DNA from: Brevibacterium sp. JSBI002
Lineage (GTDB): Bacteria; Actinomycetota; Actinomycetes; Actinomycetales; Brevibacteriaceae
Assembly (NCBI RefSeq): GCF_026013965.1
Contig: NZ_CP110341.1
Coordinates: 1,674,001 to 1,738,000, forward strand
Direction: 5' to 3'
DNA length: 64,000 nucleotides
The stretch's first letter is position 1. Every line of letters begins with the position of its first letter. The notes under the pieces are model-generated. The model had not been told where the DNA came from. It was given only the letters and a program-made list of their open reading frames with translations, and made no database searches. Of this stretch, positions 1 through 8,900 are shown one piece after another. The translations under genes and the position numbers were made by a program.

Positions 1-27
1 TCGTTCGTCATCATCGGCGAGGACTGA
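1..27 (+). CDS. 3' end of an unidentified gene (partial)
   Basis: The first 27 bases read as an open frame ending in SFVIIGED and a TGA stop, immediately before a strong hairpin. This is consistent with the last codons of a gene that begins outside the window. The fragment is too short to recognise a family. That it is coding at all is inferred from the frame and from the terminator that follows it. Confidence 0.35.
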   Translation, partial: SFVIIGED

Positions 28-52
28 ACGCCTCTGCTGAGTTGAGACAGAA

Positions 53-93
53 GACAGCGCCCCGCCGACGGATGACGTCGACGGGGCGCTGTC
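53..93. terminator. bidirectional hairpin terminator
   Basis: A 12-bp perfect stem (GACAGCGCCCCG, 53-64, with CGGGGCGCTGTC, 82-93) encloses a second small stem (CGACG/CGTCG). It lies between the end of the upstream plus-strand gene and the end of the minus-strand SPFH gene, so it probably terminates both. There is no clear T tract on either side. Confidence 0.7.
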
Positions 94-120
94 GTCTGCG
101 GTGGAACCAGCTGCCGGCGG

Positions 121-1518
121 TCAGCCTGCCGACTGCTGGTTGCGGGTGGTGCTGATCGTCGGCTGTGCGGCCTGGTCACCGCAGAGGACGATCATCAGGT
201 TCGATACGAGGTCGCTGCGTTCGGTCTGCCCGAGTCTGACGATCTGCCGTCCTTCGATCTCCTCGATCGCCGTCTCGACCATGCCCACAGCTCCTTCGAC
301 GATGAGCTGACGGGCAGCGACGACGGCCGTGGCCTGTTGCCGCTGGAGCATGGCACGGGCGATCTCAGGGGCGTAGGCCAATTGGGTGATGCGCGATTCG
401 ATGACCGTGACGCCAGCAGCCATGACGCGGGCGGCGACCTCATCGGAGAGCCGTGAGGTGATCTCGTCTGCGTTGTCGCGCAGCGACATGCGGCGCGGAT
501 CCGAGGAATCGTAGGCGTAGGAGTTCGCGATGTGCCGAACGGCGGTCTCTGCCTGGATCGCGACGAACTCCTCGAAGTCATCGACCTCGAACATCGCCTG
601 TGCGGTGTCGCGGACCTGCCAGACGACCACAGCGCCGATCTCGATCGGATTGCCATCGAGGTCATTGACCTTCAGCGTCGAGGTCTCATGGTTGCGGATG
701 CGCGTCGAGATCTGATCCTTCGTGTAGAAGGGATTGACGAATCGCAGACCCGACTGCCTGACCGTTCCGACGTACTTGCCGTAGAGCTGGAGGACGACGG
801 CATGTCCTGGCGCCACCGAAGTGCAGCCCTTGAACAGGAACATCGAAGCGATGAAGCTGAGGACGGCGACGATGAAGAGGACGACACCGACGACGACTTG
901 GGCGAAGGTCATGACGAACCCGATGATGCCCAGGAGCACAGCGAGGAGCAGCAGGACGATGGCGCCGACGATGGCGAAGTAGCCCGAAACCCCGCCTGCC
1001 GGCTTCTCTCGGACACGTTCGCCATCGGGTGAGACGATGCGCGTCGGTGCAGAATTCCCCTGACCCGAGGCAGATGGGCCGCGGTGGGAATCTGGTGTCT
1101 GCATAGTCGACCGTCTGGTCCCAGGGGGAGAAGCCTGTGGCGAGACAGGCCCGGACCCGGCGGCCGGACCCGGACCCGAATCGGCGGGCTGCCCGTACGA
1201 GCGGCGTCTCTGCGGTGCCGGTGGCAGCGGTGCGCCTTCACGGTGGTGCGGTGGCGCACCGGTGTTCGCCTGAGCACCGGCCGGCGGACCGTACGGCGCC
1301 GTCGTTCCCGAGCCGCCGACCGCCCCGGACTGAGCGCCCTGCGAACCATAGTGGCCATTGGGATTCGTCACCGCCTCCGCCCCGGGATAGGCCGCGGGCT
1401 GACTGTGCCCTGCCTGGATATGTGTGCTCGGATCTCCGCTGGGTACGGGGCCGCGATCAGTGGTCGGGTTCGACGCTCGAATGGGTCGCTGATCTGGCTG
1501 CTGGGGGTTCTGAGTCAT
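121..1518 (-). CDS. SPFH/band-7 domain membrane protein with long Pro/Gly-rich N-terminal tail
   Basis: This 465-aa protein has three parts. Residues 1-175 are low-complexity, rich in Pro, Gly, Ser and Gln, and probably disordered. Two hydrophobic segments follow (about 180-204 and 207-229). An SPFH (stomatin/prohibitin/flotillin/HflK-C) domain occupies about 235-445, with typical stretches such as VRHIANSYAYD and the Ala/Gln-rich helical tail near LQRQQATAVVAARQ. SPFH proteins scaffold membrane microdomains and often control membrane proteases; the specific role here is unknown. The gene is transcribed divergently from the AGCS symporter and ends against the hairpin at 53-93. The domain call is firm. 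The long disordered tail is unusual for a band-7 protein and may bind partners in the cytoplasm. Confidence 0.9.
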   Translation of the reverse strand: MTQNPQQPDQRPIRASNPTTDRGPVPSGDPSTHIQAGHSQPAAYPGAEAVTNPNGHYGSQGAQSGAVGGSGTTAPYGPPAGAQANTGAPPHHREGAPLPPAPQRRRSYGQPADSGPGPAAGSGPVSPQASPPGTRRSTMQTPDSHRGPSASGQGNSAPTRIVSPDGERVREKPAGGVSGYFAIVGAIVLLLLAVLLGIIGFVMTFAQVVVGVVLFIVAVLSFIASMFLFKGCTSVAPGHAVVLQLYGKYVGTVRQSGLRFVNPFYTKDQISTRIRNHETSTLKVNDLDGNPIEIGAVVVWQVRDTAQAMFEVDDFEEFVAIQAETAVRHIANSYAYDSSDPRRMSLRDNADEITSRLSDEVAARVMAAGVTVIESRITQLAYAPEIARAMLQRQQATAVVAARQLIVEGAVGMVETAIEEIEGRQIVRLGQTERSDLVSNLMIVLCGDQAAQPTISTTRNQQSAG

Positions 1519-1622
1519 GCTCCCAGTCTAGGTCAGGTAATGAGACGGGAATCTCAAACAGCCGTGGAACGGCCAGTTTCGTAACGGTTCGATAACTGAA
1601 ACGGTCCCACAACTTGGAACGC

Positions 1623-1650
1623 TTGAATGTGACCCAAGTCTCAGTAGGTT
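1623..1650 (+). promoter_or_regulatory. probable leaderless promoter of the AGCS symporter
   Basis: A -35-like TTGAAT (1623-1628) and a -10-like TAGGTT (1645-1650) are separated by 16 bp. The -10 box ends 8 nt before the ATG at 1659, so transcription would begin at or within a base or two of the start codon. No Shine-Dalgarno sequence precedes this ATG, which agrees with a leaderless message. The call is inferred from sequence only. Confidence 0.5.
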
Positions 1651-1658
1651 GTCACACT

Positions 1659-3188
1659 ATGAATGATCTTCAGATTTCAGCAGCGCCGGTGTCCCCGGTC
1701 GACGGTGCCATCAATTCCTGGTTCGATCCGATCGCGACATGGTTCGGCAGTATCATCTTCTTTCCGATCTCCATCGGAGAGATCTCTTTTCCATTCGTCG
1801 TCCTGTGGCTGATCTTTGCGGCGGCGGTCTTCACGGTCTACTTCGGCTTCATCCAAGCTCGAGGAGCCAAGCTGTCGCTCGAGATCATCCGTGGAAAATT
1901 CTCCTCGAAGTCCGATCCGGGTGAGGTCAGCCACTTCCAGGCACTGGCCTCTGCGCTGTCGGGCACCGTCGGTCTCGGCAATATCGCCGGTGTCGGAGTG
2001 GCCATCGCACTCGGCGGACCTGGAGCGACCTTCTGGATGATCGTGGCCGGACTTCTGGGTATGTGCACGAAGTTCGTCGAATGCACTCTCGGAGTGAAGT
2101 ACCGCGAGATCGACGAGAACGGTGTGGTTCACGGTGGCCCGTTCAAGTACCTCCCGGTTGCCTTCCGCCGTTTCTCCAAGCCGGTGGCAACGGTGCTCAC
2201 CGGACTGTTCGCCATCGCCATCCTCATCTTCGGCGTCGTCGGCGGCGGAATGTTCCAGGCCAACCAGACCTTCGCCCAGGTCCGCACCGCCACCGGCGGC
2301 GATGACGGATTCCTGGCCGGCCCCTTCGCCTCGCTCGTCTTCGGAATCATCTTCGCGGCACTCGTCGCCCTGGTCATCCTCGGCGGCATCCGCTCCATCG
2401 CCAAGGTCACCGACAAACTCGTACCCGGAATGGCCATCTTCTATGTCATCTCGTGCCTCCTCGTGTTGGGGCTCAACTTCTCGAACATCCCCAATGCGAT
2501 CGGCGAGATCTTCGCCGGCGCGTTCAACCCGCAGGGTGTGGCCGGCGGCATCGTCGGAGTCATGATCATCGGCTTCCAGCGTTCGGCCTTCTCGAATGAG
2601 GCAGGAATCGGATCAGCTGCGATCGCTCACTCGGCGGTCAAGACGCGTCGTCCCATCTCCGAGGGATTCGTTGCACTCCTCGAACCCTTCATCGACACTG
2701 TCATCGTCTGCACGATGACGGCACTGACGATCATCGTCGCCAACCAGGCGTCGTACCGGGAGGATCTGGGTGCCGGTGAGATCGGTGGAGTGGCACTGAC
2801 TTCGGATGCCTTCTCCACGGTCGCCTCGTGGTACCCGATCCTGCTGGCCATCGCCGTCGCACTGTTCGCCTTCTCAACCCTCATCACGTGGGCGTACTAC
2901 GGTGAGCAGGCATGGAGCTACCTGTTCGGCAACGCGAAGGCCAGTGTCACGGTTTTCCGCACGCTGGTCTGCCTCTTCGTCGTCGTCGGCTGTGTGGCGA
3001 CCTTCTCCAAGGTCGTCGAGTTCGCGGATGCGGCCCTGTTCATGTGTGCCTTCATCAACATCCTCGGCCTCTACCTGCTCATGCCGGTGGTCAAGAAGGA
3101 GATGAAGAAGTATCTCGCCGATCGCAAGGCCGGGACTCTGAACGACCCGGACACCACCGACGCTGTCCCGGTCGACCAGCACGCCTGA
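1659..3188 (+). CDS. alanine/glycine:cation symporter (AGCS family)
   Basis: This 509-aa polytopic membrane protein carries AGCS family signatures: the GTVGLGNIAGVGVAIALGG motif near residues 100-118, FKYLP, and FQRSAFSNEAGIGSAAIAHS around 305-325. Members import alanine or glycine with Na+ or H+. About 11 hydrophobic segments are visible. I chose the ATG at 1659 over an upstream TTG because a -35/-10 pair sits just before it and residue numbering then matches family members. It stands alone, divergent from the SPFH gene and followed by a hairpin at 3231. Substrate (D- or L-alanine, glycine) cannot be told from sequence. Confidence 0.93.
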   Translation: MNDLQISAAPVSPVDGAINSWFDPIATWFGSIIFFPISIGEISFPFVVLWLIFAAAVFTVYFGFIQARGAKLSLEIIRGKFSSKSDPGEVSHFQALASALSGTVGLGNIAGVGVAIALGGPGATFWMIVAGLLGMCTKFVECTLGVKYREIDENGVVHGGPFKYLPVAFRRFSKPVATVLTGLFAIAILIFGVVGGGMFQANQTFAQVRTATGGDDGFLAGPFASLVFGIIFAALVALVILGGIRSIAKVTDKLVPGMAIFYVISCLLVLGLNFSNIPNAIGEIFAGAFNPQGVAGGIVGVMIIGFQRSAFSNEAGIGSAAIAHSAVKTRRPISEGFVALLEPFIDTVIVCTMTALTIIVANQASYREDLGAGEIGGVALTSDAFSTVASWYPILLAIAVALFAFSTLITWAYYGEQAWSYLFGNAKASVTVFRTLVCLFVVVGCVATFSKVVEFADAALFMCAFINILGLYLLMPVVKKEMKKYLADRKAGTLNDPDTTDAVPVDQHA

Positions 3189-3230
3189 GTCTCGACCGCC
3201 TCGAGACAAGAGCGACGCCCCGATCAAGGA

Positions 3231-3269
3231 TGCCTGTGCCCCGTGCCATTCGGACGCGGGGCACAGGCA
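3231..3269. terminator. hairpin terminator after the AGCS symporter
   Basis: A 13-bp perfect stem (TGCCTGTGCCCCG, 3231-3243, with its complement 3257-3269) and a 13-nt loop lie 43 nt past the symporter stop. There is no following T run, as is common for actinobacterial terminators. Confidence 0.65.
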
Positions 3270-3283
3270 TGTCCGGGCATCGA

Positions 3284-3289
3284 TAGACT
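3284..3289 (+). promoter_or_regulatory. -10 box of a probable leaderless chorismate mutase transcript
   Basis: TAGACT ends 6 nt before the GTG at 3296, the spacing expected when transcription starts on the start codon. No convincing -35 box is visible. GGGAG lies in the 6-nt gap, but it would not be transcribed in a leaderless message. Confidence 0.4.
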
Positions 3290-3295
3290 GGGAGC

Positions 3296-3613
3296 GTGGA
3301 TGAGAACAGTGACGACAGAACACGCGCAGTCGACCGGCTGCAGGAGCTGCGAGGCAGCATCGACAACATCGATGCCTCCCTCGTTCACCTCCTCGCCGAA
3401 CGCTTCAAACTCACCGAGCGAGTCGGCGAACTCAAAGCTGACCATGGTCTGCCCCCGGCCGACGAGTCTCGGGAAGCCAGGCAGGTCGCCCGGCTGCGAG
3501 AACTCGCCGAGGAGTCCCATCTCGATCCGGAGTTCGCCGAGAAGTTCCTGGCGTTCATCGTCGCCGAGGTCATCCGCCGGCACGAGGGCATCGCGGAGTC
3601 ACGCGAAAGCTGA
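3296..3613 (+). CDS. chorismate mutase, AroQ class
   Basis: This 105-aa all-helical protein has the AroQ chorismate mutase pattern: an Arg in helix 1 (LQELRGSIDNID), the LLAERFKLTERVGELK segment with the catalytic-type Arg and Lys, and a C-terminal IVAEVIRRHE helix. It converts chorismate to prephenate for phenylalanine and tyrosine synthesis. It is a stand-alone domain with no signal peptide, so it is cytoplasmic. In related actinobacteria such small mutases are activated by DAHP synthase; that is family knowledge, and the partner gene is not in this window. The start is the GTG at 3296. Confidence 0.9.
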   Translation: MDENSDDRTRAVDRLQELRGSIDNIDASLVHLLAERFKLTERVGELKADHGLPPADESREARQVARLRELAEESHLDPEFAEKFLAFIVAEVIRRHEGIAESRES

Positions 3614-3706
3614 GTCAAAGCGTCGGCGGCGGTCGCCCGCCACAGGGGGGTGGACGAGAGGTGGCTCACAACGGGAGGGTCGTCCGCTCGAGCATGGGCA
3701 GCGGGT

Positions 3707-3736
3707 TTGCCGTTGCCGTGCATTCTCGACTAGACT
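3707..3736 (+). promoter_or_regulatory. promoter of the rplU-rpmA operon
   Basis: TTGCCG (3707-3712) and TAGACT (3731-3736) are spaced by 18 bp, a good match to a housekeeping sigma-70-type promoter. The predicted start of transcription is near 3743, leaving a leader of about 120 nt before rplU. Confidence 0.6.
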
Positions 3737-3742
3737 TGATCG

Positions 3743-3863
3743 TCGGTGCGCGTGACGCACCACGGCTGGTGATTCCTCTCAATGGGATGTCTGCGGGACT
3801 CGTTCTGCGGCAGCCAAGGGACAACCGCCGTTAGTTTGTTTTCAGCAGAAAGAGGGTTCGACC
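3743..3863 (+). promoter_or_regulatory. structured 5' leader of rplU (possible ribosomal protein leader)
   Basis: The roughly 120-nt leader contains a small hairpin (GGTGCG/CGCACC, near 3745-3761), a second weak pairing around CTGC...GCAG (about 3790-3815), and a T-rich stretch (TTAGTTTGTTTT) just before the rplU ribosome binding site AAAGAGG. Leaders of L21 operons are autoregulatory in some bacteria. I cannot match this one to a described class, so a regulatory role is inference. Confidence 0.35.
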
Positions 3864-4172
3864 ATGGTCTATGCCATCGTCCGCGCCGGAGGCCACCAGG
3901 AAAAGGTGAGCGTCGGCGATATCATCACAGTCAACCGAATGAAGGCGAAGGCTGGAGACAGCGTCGAACTCGATGCCGTACTTCTTGTCGACGGTGAGAC
4001 GGTCACGACCGATCCCGACGCTCTGGCGAAGGTCTCGGTCAGCGCTGAGGTCGCCGGTGAACTCCGCGGTCCCAAGATTGTGATCCAGAAGTACAAGAAC
4101 AAGACCGGGTACAAGAAGCGTCAGGGCCACCGCCAGGACCTCACCCGTCTGAAGATCACGAACATCAAGTAA
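3864..4172 (+). CDS. rplU: 50S ribosomal protein L21
   Basis: This 102-aa protein is full length for bacterial L21, with the N-terminal [14 protein letters not shown] strand and the C-terminal [16 protein letters not shown] rRNA-binding segment. It is a component of the large ribosomal subunit and binds 23S rRNA. It is followed 15 nt later by rpmA, and the AAGAGGAG ribosome binding site of rpmA lies in that gap. The order rplU-rpmA-obg is strongly conserved across bacteria. Confidence 0.98.
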   Translation: MVYAIVRAGGHQEKVSVGDIITVNRMKAKAGDSVELDAVLLVDGETVTTDPDALAKVSVSAEVAGELRGPKIVIQKYKNKTGYKKRQGHRQDLTRLKITNIK

Positions 4173-4187
4173 GAGGAGACTTCTCAC

Positions 4188-4439
4188 ATGGCAAGCAAAA
4201 AGGGAGTCAGCTCGACCCGCAACGGTCGCGACTCGAACCCACAGTACCTCGGCGTGAAGCGCTTCGGCGGCCAGGCCGTCAAGGCCGGCGAGATCATCGT
4301 CCGTCAGCGCGGAACCAAGTTCCACCCCGGAGCGAATGTCGGCCGTGGAGGAGACGATACCCTCTTCGCACTGACCGCCGGTGCGGTGGAATTCGGAACC
4401 CGCAACGGTCGCAAGATCGTCAACATCGTCGGAGCCTGA
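4188..4439 (+). CDS. rpmA: 50S ribosomal protein L27
   Basis: This 83-aa protein is full length for L27. It starts [16 protein letters not shown] with no Firmicutes-type N-terminal cleavage extension, and has the conserved QRGTKFHPG core. L27 reaches the peptidyl transferase centre. It is co-transcribed with rplU. Two stacked hairpins separate it from obg. Confidence 0.98.
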   Translation: MASKKGVSSTRNGRDSNPQYLGVKRFGGQAVKAGEIIVRQRGTKFHPGANVGRGGDDTLFALTAGAVEFGTRNGRKIVNIVGA

Positions 4440-4474
4440 TCCTTCCCGGATCCGTTCCGTCGTCAATATGATCT

Positions 4475-4523
4475 CTCCCTGAAAAGGGAGCATGAAGGGT
4501 GAGTCGAACGACTCACCCTTCAT
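4475..4523 (+). terminator. two stacked hairpins between rpmA and obg
   Basis: The first hairpin is CTCCCT/AGGGAG (4475-4490, loop GAAA). The second is a 15-bp perfect stem, ATGAAGGGTGAGTCG (4492-4506) with its complement (4509-4523), whose apex is CGAACG. The obg ribosome binding site (AAGGA) and ATG start only 17 nt later. They may terminate or attenuate read-through so that ribosomal proteins are made in excess of Obg. Confidence 0.6.
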
Positions 4524-4539
4524 CTGATATAAGGACATT

Positions 4540-6105
4540 ATGGCCACCGAGTTCGTAGACCGTGTCACCGTTCACCTCGCCGCAGGCGCAGGTGGGAACG
4601 GGTGTGCCTCGATCAGGCGCGAGAAATTCAAACCGCTCGGCGGGCCCGACGGCGCCGACGGCGGCAACGGCGGCAACATCATCTTCCGCGTCGACCGTCA
4701 GACCACCACCCTGCTTCCTCTGCACCACCGTCCGCACGTGCGCGCCGACGACGGCGGGATCGGCAAGGGCGATCTGCGCCACGGCGCCGACGGCAGAGAC
4801 CTCATCGTCGACGTCCCCGAGGGCACCGTGGTGAAGAACACCAACGGCGACGTCATCGCCGACCTGGTCGACGACGGAACCGAATTCACCGCAGCCGCCG
4901 GTGGCCGCGGCGGGCTCGGCAACGCCGCGCTGGCTTCGACGAAGCGCAAGGCCCCCGGCTTCGCGCTCCTCGGAGAGCCCGGGCAGTCGCTCAGCCTCGT
5001 GCTCGAACTCAAGACGATCGCCGACATCGCCCTCGTGGGATACCCATCGGCGGGCAAGTCGAGCCTGATCGCTGCGCTGTCAGCCGCCAAGCCGAAGATC
5101 GCCGACTACCCTTTCACGACACTCGTGCCCAACCTCGGGGTCGTCCAGGCCGGCGACACGCGCTACACGGTTGCCGACGTTCCAGGACTCATCCCCGGCG
5201 CATCGGAGGGCAAGGGGCTCGGCCTCGAGTTCCTCCGCCACGTCGAACGCTGTGCCGGCCTCGTCCATGTCATCGACATGGCCACCTGGGAGCCCGGTCG
5301 CGATCCCGTCTCCGACCTCACGATCATCGAATCCGAACTCGCCGCCTATGCCGTCGACCTCGACGACGGGAGCGGACTACTTCCGCTCTCGCAGCGTCCG
5401 AAGCTCGTGGCGCTCAACAAGGTCGACATCCCCGACGGTCGCGATCTCGCCGATATCGTGCGGCCCGATCTCGAAGCCGCCGGATACCGGGTCTTCGAGA
5501 TCTCGGCAGTCAGCCACGCGGGTCTGCGGGAACTCTCGTTCGCCATGGCCGAGCTCGTGCTCGCCGAACGGGAACGTCGCGCCGAGATCGAAGCGACACC
5601 GCAGCGCGTAGTCATCCGGCCGAAGGCCGTCGACGATCGGGGATTCGAAGTCCGGTCCGAACGCACCTCCGATGGACCGCTGTTCCGCGTCCTCGGTGAC
5701 AAGCCTCGTCGCTGGGTGCAGCAGACGGACTTCGGAAACGACGAAGCCGTCGGCTACCTCGCCGACCGCCTCGAGCACCTCGGCGTCGAGGAGGCTCTCT
5801 TCAAGGCTGGAGCGAAACCCGGCGACACCATCGTCGTCGGCGGAGACGACGGCGTCGTCTTCGACTGGGACCCCACAACCGTCGGCGGAGCCGAACTGCT
5901 CGGCTCCCGCGGATCGGACGCCCGACTCGACGAGGAAACGCGCTCCACACGGAAGGAGCGCAAGGCTGCGTATCACGAGAAGATGGACGCGAAGGCCGCC
6001 ACACGGGCCGAGTTCGAACAGGAGCGGCTGGCCGAACGCTCCCTCCGTGAGAGCCGCCTCGGTGCACCTGCGACGGAGTCTGCTGAGGGAGTCGGCGAGG
6101 AGTGA
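4540..6105 (+). CDS. obgE: Obg-family ribosome-associated GTPase
   Basis: This 521-aa protein contains the glycine-rich Obg fold (residues 3-158), a G domain with P-loop GYPSAGKS at about 167-174, switch [14 protein letters not shown] near 213, NKVD near 295, and an OCT domain at about 355-430. A charged extension follows, ending in VGEE. Obg/CgtA assists 50S subunit maturation and links ribosome assembly to growth and stress. The start ATG has AAGGA upstream. It overlaps proB by 4 nt, so the two are translationally coupled. Confidence 0.97.
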   Translation: MATEFVDRVTVHLAAGAGGNGCASIRREKFKPLGGPDGADGGNGGNIIFRVDRQTTTLLPLHHRPHVRADDGGIGKGDLRHGADGRDLIVDVPEGTVVKNTNGDVIADLVDDGTEFTAAAGGRGGLGNAALASTKRKAPGFALLGEPGQSLSLVLELKTIADIALVGYPSAGKSSLIAALSAAKPKIADYPFTTLVPNLGVVQAGDTRYTVADVPGLIPGASEGKGLGLEFLRHVERCAGLVHVIDMATWEPGRDPVSDLTIIESELAAYAVDLDDGSGLLPLSQRPKLVALNKVDIPDGRDLADIVRPDLEAAGYRVFEISAVSHAGLRELSFAMAELVLAERERRAEIEATPQRVVIRPKAVDDRGFEVRSERTSDGPLFRVLGDKPRRWVQQTDFGNDEAVGYLADRLEHLGVEEALFKAGAKPGDTIVVGGDDGVVFDWDPTTVGGAELLGSRGSDARLDEETRSTRKERKAAYHEKMDAKAATRAEFEQERLAERSLRESRLGAPATESAEGVGEE

Positions 6106-7268
6106 GCGCCGCAGTTCAAGCGGACTCTTCCGCAGGATCGTTCCGTGACGACATCGCACGAGCCCGTCGCATCGTCGTCAAGGTCGGATCGTCCTCGCTG
6201 ACGACGATCGACGGCGGACTCGACGAAGCCAAAATCATCGCGCTCACCGATGTCATCGGGGCCCACCGATCGGCCGGTCACGAGGTCATCCTCGTCTCCT
6301 CCGGCGCGATCGCGGCCGGTCTGGAGCCGATGGGGCTGAAGAAGCGCCCTCGAGACCTCGCCAGCCAGCAGGCAGCGGCCGGGGTCGGTCAGGGACTGCT
6401 CATGGCCGCATACACGCGGGCGCTGGGACGCTACGACCTCGTTCCCGGTCAGGTGCTGCTCACCGCCGATGACCTGATCCGACGCACCCAGTACAAGAAC
6501 GCCCAGCGAGCCATCGACAAACTCCTGGCTCTGGGCACGATGCCCATCGTCAATGAGAACGATGCCGTGGCCACCGAGGAGATCCGCTTCGGAGACAACG
6601 ATCGGCTGGCGGCGCTCGTCGCTCATCTGGCTCACGCCGATGCGCTCGTGCTGCTCTCCGATGTCGATGCGCTCTACTCTGGACCCCCGGATCAGCCCGG
6701 CTCCCGCCTGATCGGCCGCGTGCACGGACCCGGCGACCTCGACGACCTCTCCATCGGAGGTGTCGGGACTGCCGGCACCGGCACCGGCGGAATGGCCACG
6801 AAGGTCGACGCCGCCATCATGGCCGCTGATTCGGGGATCCCGGCCGTGCTGACCTCGGCACCGCAGGCCGCCTCGGCGCTGGCGGGGGAGACCGTGGGCA
6901 CATACTTCGCGGTCACCCACAGACGACGGGGCACCCGCCTGCTGTGGCTGCGCCATCTCGCTCGGACCTTCGGATCGGTCACGATCGACAGAGGAGCCGA
7001 AACAGCCGTGCTCTCCCGGGGGACGTCCCTGCTCGCTGCGGGCGTCACCTCCTGCCGCGGGGACTTCGAAGCAGGGGACCCGGTCGAGATCCGCAATCTC
7101 GACGACGAGGTCATCGCCCGCGGTATGACCAACTTCTCCTCGGACGAGCTGCCGCTGATGTTCCGTTCCACAACCGAGGAACTTGGCACCCGTCTGGGAA
7201 ATGACTACCGTAAAGAGGTCATCCATCGAAACGATCTCGTTCTCACACAGGTGAGCGGGGGGAGATAG
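6102..7268 (+). CDS. proB: glutamate 5-kinase with PUA domain
   Basis: This 388-aa enzyme has an amino-acid kinase domain (VKVGSSSLT near residue 27, [23 protein letters not shown]) followed by a C-terminal PUA domain (about 295-375). It phosphorylates L-glutamate, the first and feedback-regulated step of proline synthesis. Translation starts at a GTG that overlaps the obg stop (GTGA). proA follows after 3 nt, so the two enzymes of the pathway are made together. Confidence 0.97.
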   Translation: MSAAVQADSSAGSFRDDIARARRIVVKVGSSSLTTIDGGLDEAKIIALTDVIGAHRSAGHEVILVSSGAIAAGLEPMGLKKRPRDLASQQAAAGVGQGLLMAAYTRALGRYDLVPGQVLLTADDLIRRTQYKNAQRAIDKLLALGTMPIVNENDAVATEEIRFGDNDRLAALVAHLAHADALVLLSDVDALYSGPPDQPGSRLIGRVHGPGDLDDLSIGGVGTAGTGTGGMATKVDAAIMAADSGIPAVLTSAPQAASALAGETVGTYFAVTHRRRGTRLLWLRHLARTFGSVTIDRGAETAVLSRGTSLLAAGVTSCRGDFEAGDPVEIRNLDDEVIARGMTNFSSDELPLMFRSTTEELGTRLGNDYRKEVIHRNDLVLTQVSGGR

Positions 7269-7271
7269 CCC

Positions 7272-8561
7272 ATGACAGCAGCAGCCGAGATCCACCCGAA
7301 GACTGTGCGCGGCGTGACCCGCATCGTGCGCAACGCCAAGTCCGCCTCGAGCCTGTTGGCGACGACCTCGACCGCCGAGAAGAACGCTGCTCTCGGCGCC
7401 ATCGCCGAGGCGCTGCGCGGCAACACCGACCGCATCGTCAAAGCAAATGACGCCGACATCGCCGCCGGCACCGAGAACGGAATGAGCGAAGCTCTGCTCG
7501 ACCGTCTGCGCCTCGACGTCGATCGCATCGCAGCGATCGCGGACTCCGTCGAGGACGTCATCGATCTCGCGGATCCCGTCGGCGATGTCGTCGTCGGACG
7601 CACCTTGCCCAACGGCATCCGACTCACCCAGAACCGTGTCCCGATGGGCGTGATCGGTGCGATCTACGAAGCCCGCCCGAACGTCACCGTCGACATCGCC
7701 GTCCTCGCACTCAAATCCGGAAACGCCTCGGTCCTGCGCGGAGGATCGGCTGCGCAGAACTCGAACACTGAGATCATCTCCATCCTCCGCCGGGCCGTCG
7801 AATCGGCGGGACTGCCCGCCTTCTCGATCAACGGCATCGACCAGTACGGGCGCGAAGGCGCGAACGTGCTCATGCACGCCCGCGACTACGTCGATCTGCT
7901 CATTCCCCGAGGCGGCGCCGACCTCATCAACATGGTCGTGCAGGAATCGATCGTGCCCGTCATCGAAACCGGTGTGGGCAATGTGCACATGTTCATCGAC
8001 TCCACAGCCACGGTGAAGACCTCCGTCGACCTCGTCCTCAACTCGAAGACGCATCGACCCAGCGTGTGCAACTCGCTGGAGACCCTCCTTGTGCATGAGA
8101 AGGCTGCGAAGCGCGTGCTGCCGAAGATCCTCGAACGCCTCGACGGCGCCGGGGTCATCGTGCACGCCGACTCGGACGTCTCGGCACTGGCACCGGCCGG
8201 GATGAAGGTCCGACGGGTGTCGCGGCGCGACTGGGCCAAGGAGTACCTGGGACTGGAGATCGCGATCAAGCTCGTCTCCGGCATCGAAGAGGCCATCGAC
8301 CATATTCGTGCCTACAGCTCCGGCCACACCGAGGTGATCGTGACGAAAGACCTCGACAACGCTGACACCTTCGTCACCGCCATCGATGCAGCGGCTGTGG
8401 GAGTCAACGTCTCCACGCGATTCACCGACGGGGGAGAGCTCGGCTTCGGTGCGGAGGTGGGCATCTCCACCCAGAAGCTGCATGCTCGCGGCCCCATGGG
8501 ACTCGAACAGCTGACGACCACGAAATGGGTGATGATGGGCAACGGCCAGGTCCGTTCTTGA
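7272..8561 (+). CDS. proA: glutamate-5-semialdehyde dehydrogenase
   Basis: This 429-aa aldehyde-dehydrogenase-fold protein reduces gamma-glutamyl phosphate to glutamate semialdehyde, the second step of proline synthesis. Visible signatures are VPMGVIGAIYEARPNVTVD, LRGGSAAQNSN and the catalytic cysteine region HRPSVCNSLETLLVH near residue 258. The C terminus has the family GPMGLEQLTTTKW motif. It is encoded directly downstream of proB. Confidence 0.97.
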   Translation: MTAAAEIHPKTVRGVTRIVRNAKSASSLLATTSTAEKNAALGAIAEALRGNTDRIVKANDADIAAGTENGMSEALLDRLRLDVDRIAAIADSVEDVIDLADPVGDVVVGRTLPNGIRLTQNRVPMGVIGAIYEARPNVTVDIAVLALKSGNASVLRGGSAAQNSNTEIISILRRAVESAGLPAFSINGIDQYGREGANVLMHARDYVDLLIPRGGADLINMVVQESIVPVIETGVGNVHMFIDSTATVKTSVDLVLNSKTHRPSVCNSLETLLVHEKAAKRVLPKILERLDGAGVIVHADSDVSALAPAGMKVRRVSRRDWAKEYLGLEIAIKLVSGIEEAIDHIRAYSSGHTEVIVTKDLDNADTFVTAIDAAAVGVNVSTRFTDGGELGFGAEVGISTQKLHARGPMGLEQLTTTKWVMMGNGQVRS

Positions 8562-8737
8562 GCCCGAATCGGCTCCGACACTCCGCGATCAGGGTACTCA
8601 CCGCCCGACCAGGGGAGACATCGGAGGGGGAAGAAGTCATGTCGATGCCGGATTCCCCGATGGTTCATGAGAAACTGAGAAGGTAACGACCCCGAAGCGC
8701 TCTGTGCGCGACGGATCAATGAGTAAGGAGAAATGAC

Positions 8738-8899
8738 GTGAACGCAGCCATCATGGCCGCCGCGGCCGAAGGTGGGGAGCACGCAGCCCACGTGGAGCTG
8801 CCGATGGATCCGATCTGGTACGGACTCATCACCCTGGCGATCTTCATCACGATGGGCATTGTGTCTCGGTCGTGGAAGGGCATCTCGCACCGCCACTGA
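8738..8899 (+). CDS. 53-aa single-span membrane microprotein upstream of nadD
   Basis: A GTG at 8738, 5-6 nt after AAGGAG, opens a 54-codon frame that ends 1 nt before the nadD ATG. The product has an Ala/His/Glu-rich N-terminal segment (residues 4-20), a short LPMDPI turn, one hydrophobic span (about 28-43: [15 protein letters not shown]) and a basic tail [12 protein letters not shown] recall similar tiny proteins before nadD in related actinobacteria, but this is unverified. Good ribosome binding site, GC-rich codon use and tight spacing support it as real. The function is unknown. Confidence 0.75.
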   Translation: MNAAIMAAAAEGGEHAAHVELPMDPIWYGLITLAIFITMGIVSRSWKGISHRH

Positions 8900-8900
8900 T

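Noticed and set aside
3743..3863. rplU leader as a known riboswitch or L21 leader class
   Set aside because: Only small hairpins are seen, and no match to a described leader could be made, so it is kept as a generic leader.
5973..8483. A very long minus-strand open frame (836 codons) opposite obg, proB and proA
   Set aside because: It lies opposite three certain genes, has no known domain and has low-complexity Asp/Val/Arg-rich sequence typical of antisense frames in GC-rich DNA.
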